A DNA stretch of 8,751 bases from Rhodothermaceae bacterium (lineage in GTDB: Bacteria; Bacteroidota; Rhodothermia; Rhodothermales; Rubricoccaceae), in NCBI GenBank assembly GCA_013003465.1, contig JABDIZ010000172.1:1-8751 (forward strand). Reading direction: 5' to 3'. The notes under the pieces were generated by a model. The model saw only the letters and a list, made by a program, of their open reading frames with translations, had not been told where the DNA came from and searched no databases. Shown piece by piece: positions 1 through 5,579 of this stretch (position 1 is its first letter; each line of letters begins with the position of its first letter). Both the position numbers and the translations under genes were made by a program.

Positions 1-2
1 AG

Positions 3-1256
3 GGCTCGGTGAGTGTCGTCCGCGCGGTGCTGCGGTCGGGCGAGCCGGTCGTTCTCTATGAGGCCGCCGCCGACGAGCGCTTCGGCTCCTCGCAGAGCGT
101 CGTGTTGCAAAAGATCCAATCCATTGCGTGCGTGCCGCTGCGCCTGAAGGCGCGCCAGATCGGCGCCATCTACCTCGACTCCGTGACGCGGCGGGGACGC
201 TTCACGCGCGAGAGCCTGCCCTTTCTCCAGGCCTTCGCCAACCAAGCGGCCGTCGCCATCGAGAACGCCGAGCTGATGCAGTCGCTGCGCGACGAGAACC
301 GGCGGCTGCGGACCGAGGTGCAGCGCGTTCACGGCTTCGACGGCATCATCGGGCAGAGCGCCCGCATCCGCGAGGTCTTCGAGACGGTCTCCCGCGTCCT
401 CGACACCGACGCGACGGTGCTGCTCGGCGGCGAGAGCGGCACCGGCAAGGAACTGATCGCGCGGGCCATCCACTACAGCGGCCATCGCAAGGAGCGGCCC
501 TTCGTGGCCATCTTCTGTGGTTCGTTACCCGACGACTTGCTCGAGAGTGAGTTGTTCGGTCACAAGAAGGGCGCCTTCACGGGCGCCATCGCCGACAAGA
601 AAGGCCTCTTCGAGACCGCCGATGGGGGCACCGTCTTCCTCGACGAGGTGGGCGACCTGAGTCCGAAGCTGCAGATGTCGCTCCTCCGCGTGCTCCAGGA
701 GGGCGAACTCAAGCGCGTCGGCGATACGCAGACGCGGCGGGTGGATGTGCGCCTCGTCTCGGCGACCAACAAGGACCTCAAGACCGAGATCGCCGAGCGC
801 GCGTTTCGCGAGGATCTCTATTACCGCCTCAACACCATCCACATCGACCTGCCGCCCCTCCGGCAGCGCCGCGACGACATCGCGTTGCTTGCGGCCCACT
901 TCCTCGACCGCTTTGCCACGGGCTCGCGTGCGCACCTGCGCGGCTTCACGCCCGAGGCGCTCGATATGCTCCGCCGGTATCGTTGGCCCGGCAATGTGCG
1001 TGAGTTGGAGAACACCATCGAGCGAGCCGCGGTGATGGCGCGCGGCGACCTCATCACGCCGGACGACCTCCGGCTGCCCCGCGACGACGCCGAAGAAACA
1101 TTCGACCCGGATCTGCCGCTCAAGGAGGTCGAGCGGCGCCACGTGCTGCGGGCCCTGGAGCAGCACGACGGCAACGTCTCGGAAACGGCGCGGGTGCTCG
1201 GCGTCTCGCGCCGCTGGCTGCACTATCGGCTCAAGGCGTGGAGCGAGGACGATTGA
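3..1256 (+). CDS. Sigma-54-dependent transcriptional activator, GAF-AAA+-Fis HTH (5' partial)
   Basis: A bacterial enhancer-binding protein that uses ATP hydrolysis to remodel sigma-54 RNA polymerase at -24/-12 promoters. The frame is open to the window edge, so the GTG at 9 is probably not the true start. Residues below count from that GTG. Residues 1-89 look like the C-terminal half of a GAF sensor domain, followed by a short helical linker. The AAA+ domain has Walker A GESGTGKE (141-148), the sigma-54-contacting GAFTGA loop (188-193), Walker B VFLDE (209-213), arginine-finger segment FREDLYYRLN (266-275) and sensor II WPGNVREL (326-333). A Fis-type helix-turn-helix occupies 386-409. No receiver domain is visible in this part. 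The kinase gene follows 121 bases or less downstream on the same strand. Oddity: residue 169 is Phe where the family has a conserved Asn. Family assignment is very secure; the signal sensed and the N-terminal domains are unknown. Confidence 0.96.
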   Translation, partial: GSVSVVRAVLRSGEPVVLYEAAADERFGSSQSVVLQKIQSIACVPLRLKARQIGAIYLDSVTRRGRFTRESLPFLQAFANQAAVAIENAELMQSLRDENRRLRTEVQRVHGFDGIIGQSARIREVFETVSRVLDTDATVLLGGESGTGKELIARAIHYSGHRKERPFVAIFCGSLPDDLLESELFGHKKGAFTGAIADKKGLFETADGGTVFLDEVGDLSPKLQMSLLRVLQEGELKRVGDTQTRRVDVRLVSATNKDLKTEIAERAFREDLYYRLNTIHIDLPPLRQRRDDIALLAAHFLDRFATGSRAHLRGFTPEALDMLRRYRWPGNVRELENTIERAAVMARGDLITPDDLRLPRDDAEETFDPDLPLKEVERRHVLRALEQHDGNVSETARVLGVSRRWLHYRLKAWSEDD

Positions 1257-1257
1257 G

Positions 1258-1290
1258 TGTGGGCGGTTGGGGATGTGGGAGTAGGGGAAG
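1258..1290 (+). repeat. G-rich intergenic element, copy 1 (G-quadruplex motif)
   Basis: Directly after the activator stop codon there are four G-runs (1261-1263, 1269-1272, 1277-1279, 1284-1287) with loops of 5, 4 and 4 bases, which meets the usual G-quadruplex rule. The element aligns with a second copy on the minus strand at 7312-7343, with 24 of 32 aligned bases identical and one gap. It would lie in the 3' end of the activator transcript. Function is unknown; a role as a terminator or RNA structure is conjecture. Confidence 0.55.
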
Positions 1291-1377
1291 AGAACGTGTT
1301 CCTCATGCGTTAGACGTCGTGCCCTCAGACGCCCACACCCCCACGCGCTCATCCCTGACCCTGTCACGATAGCAGGC

Positions 1378-3159
1378 ATTCAGCCGTTCGCCGAACTGGG
1401 GCGGAGTGACGCCGTCGTCGTCTACAAAGGCTACGACCAAGCAGCGCAGCAGATCGTCTTGCTCAAGGTGCTCACGCCTGAGGCCGCCGAGGACCCGGTG
1501 CTCGTGGACTGGCTCGAACAGGAAGGCCGGGCCGTCGCTGCCATTCAGCATCCGAATGTGGTAGCGCTCCAGGCGACGGGCCGAGAAGACGGACGCCCGT
1601 ATATCGTCACCGAGTTTGTGGAGGGGCTGTCGTTGGCGGAGACCATCGCTCTCCACGGCGCGATGCCGTCGGAGTTGGCCGCCTTCGTAGGCGCCGAGGC
1701 GGCGCGGGGTCTCGCGGCGGCGCACGCGGCGGGCGTGTTGCATCGGGACCTCAAGCCCGCCAATGTGCTCCTCGGGGCCGATGGCCGGGTCAAGCTGGCG
1801 GACTTTGGTCTCGCGTCGCGGATTGCAGCCCAGGGCGCGGTAGGGGAGGTGCGTGGGACCCCGGGCTACCTCGCGCCCGAAGTCGTTCGGGGTGAACCCG
1901 CCAGACCCGCCGCCGACCTCTTCGCGCTCGGGGCGATGCTGGCCGAGGTGCTCGTCGGTCGGCCGGTGTTCCCCGCGGCCACGCCGTCGCACGCTCTCGA
2001 TGCGGCCCTGCATCACGATCCGATCCCGGCCTTGCGCGCCGATCCGCGCGTCCCCTCGGCGCTGGTGGATGCGGTGCAATGCCTCCTCGATAAAGCACCC
2101 GCCCGGCGCTACGGCACGGCCGCCGAAGCCGCGCACGCCCTCGATGCCAGTCGGCAGCGTCCGGGGGTGGACGGGACCGCGGAGGCCTCCGCCCTGGCCG
2201 CCTTTCTTGCCGATCCCGATGCCTATCGGGCTGCCCGTCCGGCGGTGCCCGTGCCTCCGCATCTCGCGGTGCCGACGCCTGTCCATCGTCCTGCCCGGAA
2301 GGAATCGGCAGAGCGTCCATCAGCCCCTCGGGTTCCACCCCGGGCTCGCTGGTCATGGCGTTCGGTGCTGGTCGCAGTAGGGCTGGTCGTCGGCGTCCTG
2401 CTCGCGGCCGTTGCGATTCAATCGGGGGGCAACCGAGGGGCGCCGCTCGCCACCGGTAGCGACCAAGGCGACTCGCTCGTCGTCCGCCCAGCTGATCCCA
2501 GCGAGATGCCCGCGGAGAGAGTGCCAGCGCCGGAGGAGGAGCCCGAGGCCGTACCCGGTCGCGAAGAGGTCACGGTAGCGACACCGGACTCCCTGGCCGA
2601 GGCCACGCCGCCTGCAGCCGATGCGCAGGCCAGTGCGGATGAGGAGGAGGAGATGCCTGAGCCCCTGCCCGCCGAGCCGGAGCCGATCGTCCCCCCCAGC
2701 GAGCCCTCGGCGGCGCCCGGGCGGCTCACCGTGACCGTGCGGCCGTGGGCCACGGTGTTCGTTGACGGGCGGCAGGTGGGCGAGAGCGATCTGGTTGAGG
2801 TAGAGGGCTTGGCGGCAGGGGCGCATCGGGTCGTGCTGCGTCATCCCGACTTCCCCGATGTAGAAGAGACGGTCACCGTCCGGGCAGGGGAGGCCGCGCG
2901 CCTGGGCATCTCGCTCTGGGACCGGGTGGCCCGCGCCACGCTGCAGGTGCAGCCGTGGGCGGAGGCGACGCTCGATGGGCAGGCGCTCGGTGCCGTTCCG
3001 CCGCACCGCACGCTCATTCTCACCCCCGGCTCGCACACGCTCACCCTGGCGCACCCCAGCCTCGGTACCTGGACAACGACCGTCCGGGTCCGCGCAGGTG
3101 AGACGCCGGTCCTGAAGTACAACCTGGCTCAACTGCTCGGGGGCGACGAGGACTCCTGA
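1378..3159 (+). CDS. Membrane-anchored Ser/Thr protein kinase with two PEGA domains
   Basis: A Hanks-type kinase, cytoplasmic at its N-terminus, with one membrane helix and a C-terminal envelope-side part. Visible elements: glycine loop (1396-1431), beta-3 Lys (codon 1465), helix-C Glu (1522), HRDLKPAN (1741-1764), DFG (1801-1809) and APE (1873-1881). The membrane segment is at 2365-2418, followed by a Pro/Glu-rich linker and two PEGA domains (about 2719-2919 and 2935-3147). The C-lobe is canonical, but the glycine loop reads LGRSDAVVVYKG and keeps only the first of its three glycines. The start is unresolved: homology begins near 1378, yet the frame has no ATG, GTG or TTG between the stop at 1282 and the TTG at 1459. 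That TTG would leave the catalytic Lys as residue 3 and delete the glycine loop. The given start (ATT) is therefore a placeholder. A GTG at 1319 in another frame, followed by a one-base shift near 1370, is an alternative. Substrates are unknown; the adjacent activator is a candidate. Confidence 0.9.
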   Translation: MQPFAELGRSDAVVVYKGYDQAAQQIVLLKVLTPEAAEDPVLVDWLEQEGRAVAAIQHPNVVALQATGREDGRPYIVTEFVEGLSLAETIALHGAMPSELAAFVGAEAARGLAAAHAAGVLHRDLKPANVLLGADGRVKLADFGLASRIAAQGAVGEVRGTPGYLAPEVVRGEPARPAADLFALGAMLAEVLVGRPVFPAATPSHALDAALHHDPIPALRADPRVPSALVDAVQCLLDKAPARRYGTAAEAAHALDASRQRPGVDGTAEASALAAFLADPDAYRAARPAVPVPPHLAVPTPVHRPARKESAERPSAPRVPPRARWSWRSVLVAVGLVVGVLLAAVAIQSGGNRGAPLATGSDQGDSLVVRPADPSEMPAERVPAPEEEPEAVPGREEVTVATPDSLAEATPPAADAQASADEEEEMPEPLPAEPEPIVPPSEPSAAPGRLTVTVRPWATVFVDGRQVGESDLVEVEGLAAGAHRVVLRHPDFPDVEETVTVRAGEAARLGISLWDRVARATLQVQPWAEATLDGQALGAVPPHRTLILTPGSHTLTLAHPSLGTWTTTVRVRAGETPVLKYNLAQLLGGDEDS

Positions 3160-3160
3160 T

Positions 3161-3176
3161 CGGCACAGCGCTTGCA
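3161..3176 (+). promoter_or_regulatory. Sigma-54 (-24/-12) promoter for the kelch gene
   Basis: The sequence reads CGGCACA-GCGC-TTGCA against the sigma-54 consensus TGGCACG-N4-TTGCW. The invariant GG (3162-3163) and GC (3174-3175) are separated by exactly ten bases, and 10 of 12 consensus positions match. It starts two bases after the kinase stop codon. The predicted transcript start is near 3187, giving a leader of about 23 bases before the ATG at 3210. The first gene in the window encodes a sigma-54 activator, which supports the call. No in vivo evidence is available. Confidence 0.72.
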
Positions 3177-3209
3177 GAAGCGATGAGACTCCTCTAGACT
3201 CTGTGTTCC

Positions 3210-4466
3210 ATGTGGAAGCGCGCGCTGTTTCATCTTGCTCTGATCGGAGGACTCTGTGCCCCGCCGGTCCTCGCTCAGTCCGACTGGGTCCAGATCGCGC
3301 CGATGCCCACACCCCGTACGGCAGCGGCCGTGGCGGTGCTCAACGGCCAGATTTACGTGATGGGCGGGCGCGACGCAGCCGGGATGGCGCTTGGAGTCGT
3401 GGAGCGCTACAACCCGACAGCGGACCAATGGACGACCGTTGGCTCCTTGGACAAGCCGCGCTTCAACGCCGCGGCAGCGGTGCTGAGTGGGCAAATCTTG
3501 CTCATCGGTGGCCGGGCTTTCGACGACGATGACGACGAGTTGGAAGTGACGGAGGATGTGGAGGTCTACGATCTCTCGCGCGATCGGTGGGAGAGCTTCG
3601 ATGATCTGGAGGGCGAACGCGAGGGGTTGGCGGCCTTTGCGGTGAGTGGGTTCGTCTATGCATTCGGGGGCACCGATTCGCTGCAAACCTTCCTCAGCGA
3701 CGCCGAGGTCTATGATGAGAGCGTAGGGGACTGGGTGGACTATCCCTTCTGGGAACTGAGTGTCCCGCGCGCCGCCTTTGCGGCCGTTCCAGAAGGCGAC
3801 GGCGTGCTCATCTTCGGTGGCTTCAGCACCTTCGGGCCGCTCGCCGATGTGGAGCACTACATCCCTGGAGATCCCAGCGACATACCGCGCGCGCCCTTGC
3901 CCGAGTCGCGCGGCGGGCTGGCCGGGGCGGGCGTGAACGACTTGATCTATGCCATCGGCGGGCGTAATGCCGCTGGAGTCGTCGTTGACCGTGTGGATGT
4001 CTACAATCCCGCGCAGGATCTCTGGAGTCCCGGTGCGGCCTTGCCCGAGCCGCGCGAAGCGGCCGTAGCCGCTGCCGTTGATACGGTGCTCTATGTCTTC
4101 GGCGGAAACACCGACTCAGGAGCCTTGGCGACGACCAGCCTAGCCCTCATGACCACCACGGCCGTCGAGCCCGGCGCGCCGTCGGCACAGGGCCTCGCGC
4201 TGGAGCTGGCGGGGCCGAATCCGTTCCGCGCGGTCACAGCCCTGACGCTCACGCTGGAGCGTCCACGCACCGTCACGGTGGCCGTCTACGATGCGCTGGG
4301 GCGGCAGGTCGCGATGCTGCACCAGGGGCCGCTCGCCGCCGGTGGGCATCGGCTTGACTGGGACGGATCGGGCGAGGCGCAGCACGTCTTGCCCTCCGGG
4401 CTCTATCTCGTCCGCGCGCAGGCGGGCAGCACGCACGCGGTGCAACGACTTACGCGGCTGCGGTGA
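3210..4466 (+). CDS. Secreted kelch-repeat beta-propeller with T9SS type A sorting domain
   Basis: 418 residues. The N-terminus is a signal peptide, with cleavage likely after Ala22 (VLA|Q). Six kelch repeats follow, each with the Gly-Gly pair (residues 52-53, 100-101, 153-154, 203-204, 250-251, 298-299) and most with the downstream Tyr and Trp, enough to close a six-bladed propeller. Residues about 330-418 form a C-terminal domain with the PNPF, YDALGR and LPSGLYLVR motifs typical of T9SS type A sorting domains. The protein is therefore probably exported to the cell surface or medium by the type IX system. The second blade carries an Asp-rich loop (DDDDDE, 105-110). Kelch propellers usually bind proteins or glycans; the ligand here cannot be read. 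The gene lies just behind a sigma-54 promoter and overlaps or abuts the next gene. The ATG at 3210 has no clear ribosome binding site. The signal peptide has no lipobox. Confidence 0.9.
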   Translation: MWKRALFHLALIGGLCAPPVLAQSDWVQIAPMPTPRTAAAVAVLNGQIYVMGGRDAAGMALGVVERYNPTADQWTTVGSLDKPRFNAAAAVLSGQILLIGGRAFDDDDDELEVTEDVEVYDLSRDRWESFDDLEGEREGLAAFAVSGFVYAFGGTDSLQTFLSDAEVYDESVGDWVDYPFWELSVPRAAFAAVPEGDGVLIFGGFSTFGPLADVEHYIPGDPSDIPRAPLPESRGGLAGAGVNDLIYAIGGRNAAGVVVDRVDVYNPAQDLWSPGAALPEPREAAVAAAVDTVLYVFGGNTDSGALATTSLALMTTTAVEPGAPSAQGLALELAGPNPFRAVTALTLTLERPRTVTVAVYDALGRQVAMLHQGPLAAGGHRLDWDGSGEAQHVLPSGLYLVRAQAGSTHAVQRLTRLR

Positions 4467-4468
4467 GT

Positions 4469-5272
4469 ATGCAGCGACGGTTCCCCGCCCTTCTCCTCCT
4501 GAGCCTGCTCGGCGCCTCGGCAGCGATGGCCCAGCCGGGCGCCGATCCCGCCACGGTGGTGAGCCAGGTCGAGGCGGCCTACGAGAACCTGGAGTATGGC
4601 GAGGCCGAAGCACGAGCCCGGAGTGCGCTCGCCCGCTTCGAGGTGTTCACCCCCGATCAACTCGTGCGGCTGCACACCACGCTTGGTCTGATCCTCTATG
4701 CGCGGGGCGATGAACTGGAAGCCTCGGAGCAGTTCCGCGCGGCCCTGTCGCTCGATCCCGAGTTGACGCTCGACCCGCTCCTCGTTTCGCCAGTCACGCT
4801 CGCCTTCTTCGAGGACACCAAAGCGACCCTCATCCGTGAGAGCGACACGGCCGCGCAAGACTCGGCGCCGACGGTTCGGTACATCCGGTTGGAAGATCCG
4901 CGCCCGGCCGCCACGTGGCGCTCTGCGGTGCTGCCTGGCTGGGGGCAGCGCTACAAAGGCGAGACCGCCAAAGGGTGGATCCTTACGGGGCTCGCCGCGG
5001 CGACGGCTGCGGGGACGCTAACCGCGCATCTGCAGTACGAGCAGGCGCACCAAGAGTACCTGGACGAGCGAGACCCTACACGCATTCCCGAGCGTGATGC
5101 CACGCAGAACCGATGGTACGACACGCGCGGTGTGCTGGCCCTCGGTATGGCGGCAGTCTGGCTCTACGCGGCCGCAGACGCCGTGCTGGTTGGGGGGCCA
5201 GGGGAAGCGTCCGAGGCCGCCCTCCAACTTCGCCCGACGCTCAGCGGGGCGCGCCTGCAGTGGCGTTTCTAG
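4469..5272 (+). CDS. TPR and DUF5683-like membrane protein
   Basis: About 267 residues; residue numbers below count from an alternative GTG start at 4463. That GTG overlaps the kelch stop as GTGA, and the ATG at 4469 lies two bases after the stop. Either start implies translational coupling with the kelch gene. A signal peptide ends near residue 23 (AMA|Q). Residues about 35-100 form TPR-like helices ending in a typical LSLDPE turn. A DUF5683-like segment begins with LPGWGQRYKGE (157-167), followed by two hydrophobic helices (about 170-187 and 222-244) separated by a charged loop. The chain ends in Phe (LQWRF). TPR plus DUF5683 proteins are common, uncharacterised envelope proteins of Bacteroidota. 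Co-transcription with a surface propeller suggests an envelope assembly or scaffolding role, but no function is established. The domain name is given from recall of the motif, not from a search. Confidence 0.85.
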   Translation: MQRRFPALLLLSLLGASAAMAQPGADPATVVSQVEAAYENLEYGEAEARARSALARFEVFTPDQLVRLHTTLGLILYARGDELEASEQFRAALSLDPELTLDPLLVSPVTLAFFEDTKATLIRESDTAAQDSAPTVRYIRLEDPRPAATWRSAVLPGWGQRYKGETAKGWILTGLAAATAAGTLTAHLQYEQAHQEYLDERDPTRIPERDATQNRWYDTRGVLALGMAAVWLYAAADAVLVGGPGEASEAALQLRPTLSGARLQWRF

Positions 5273-5286
5273 CCATGCTCTGAGGC

Positions 5287-5301
5287 GCGCAGGTACTGCG
5301 C
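5287..5301. promoter_or_regulatory. Perfect dyad, candidate activator site or post-operon hairpin
   Basis: GCGCAG-GTA-CTGCGC lies 15 bases after the stop of the TPR/DUF5683 gene and about 124-138 bases upstream of the transcript start predicted from the sigma-54-like promoter at 5399. That is the usual distance for an enhancer-binding-protein site, and Fis-type HTH activators bind such dyads. The same inverted repeat could instead form a transcript-end hairpin, although no T-run follows. Confidence 0.35.
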
Positions 5302-5398
5302 AGACTCGGGTGACACTGTGCAAGACGGTAGGGCAGCGAGAGGAGGACAAGGCATGGCAAATTGGTCTCTGTGACCTATGTAAGGCCAACTTGCTTGT

Positions 5399-5414
5399 TG
5401 GCACAGGCGTTGGA
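5399..5414 (+). promoter_or_regulatory. Sigma-54-like promoter for the PPC-domain gene
   Basis: The sequence reads TGGCACA-GGCG-TTGGA. The -24 element matches the consensus fully apart from its last base. The -12 element has the TTG and the final A but GG in place of GC. The spacing of GG to the -12 pair is the required ten bases. It shares 12 of 15 bases with the promoter at 3162-3176. The predicted start is near 5425, leaving a leader of about 155 bases before 5580. The imperfect -12 element lowers confidence. Confidence 0.5.
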
Positions 5415-5556
5415 TGGCTAGGGGAGCGATGTTTCTCCAGATCGAGAGGGGCCGGAACAGCCTGGAACGGGCTGGCAAAAACGCGGTGTGTTCCGAATGG
5501 GATACCACTGGCGACCCTTCGGCCCTAGTTTAGCGCGCGAACTCCGCCGTGCCACG

Positions 5557-5571
5557 GGCGTCTGAGACGCC
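5557..5571. promoter_or_regulatory. 15-bp palindrome just upstream of the PPC-domain gene
   Basis: GGCGTCT-G-AGACGCC is a perfect 7+1+7 inverted repeat ending eight bases before the GTG at 5580. In RNA it could form a hairpin at the ribosome entry site; in DNA it could be an operator. The ten bases CTCAGACGCC of one half also occur at 1324-1333, upstream of the kinase. Confidence 0.4.
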
Positions 5572-5579
5572 GCATCGCC

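Larger units (their letters stand above)
5273..5579 (+). other. Hairpin-rich non-coding gap of 307 bases
   Basis: No convincing gene is seen on either strand, and the composition is visibly less GC-rich than the flanking genes. It contains several perfect short inverted repeats: 5287-5301 (6-bp arms, 3-nt loop), 5364-5376 (4-bp arms), 5385-5402 (GCCAAC/GTTGGC, 6-nt loop), 5458-5474 (CAGCC/GGCTG, 7-nt loop) and 5557-5571 (7-bp arms, 1-nt centre). None is followed by a T-run, so no classical terminator is called. A sigma-54-like promoter lies at 5399-5414. The gap may be an upstream control region with a structured leader, or may hide a small RNA. Confidence 0.6.

Noticed and set aside
3172..3200. 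Sigma-70-like pair TTGCAG-N17-TAGACT before the kelch gene
   Set aside because: Both boxes are weak matches, and the -35 candidate overlaps the much better sigma-54 -12 element. A transcript from it would be nearly leaderless.
3210..3275. Kelch protein as a lipoprotein (Cys16 in the signal peptide)
   Set aside because: The residue before Cys is Leu, not Gly or Ala, so there is no lipobox; a VLA|Q signal peptidase I site fits better.
1303..3312. Long minus-strand frames opposite the kinase gene
   Set aside because: Codon-mirror artefacts of GC-rich coding DNA: rich in Arg/Gly/Pro with no domains, while the plus strand shows complete kinase and PEGA motifs. The same applies to long antisense frames at 5712-6887 and 7552-8631.
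5287..5301. Rho-independent terminator after the TPR/DUF5683 gene
   Set aside because: The stem is only six pairs and no T-run follows, so it is kept only as a dyad or hairpin.
5458..5474. Stem CAGCC / 7-base loop / GGCTG resembling a tRNA anticodon arm
   Set aside because: The loop lacks T33, and no acceptor stem or T-loop pairs around it.
5269..5508. Minus-strand open frame of about 79 codons in the gap before the PPC gene
   Set aside because: GTG start, no recognisable domain, and residue composition unlike the neighbouring genes. It covers several hairpins and looks like chance openness in GC-rich DNA.
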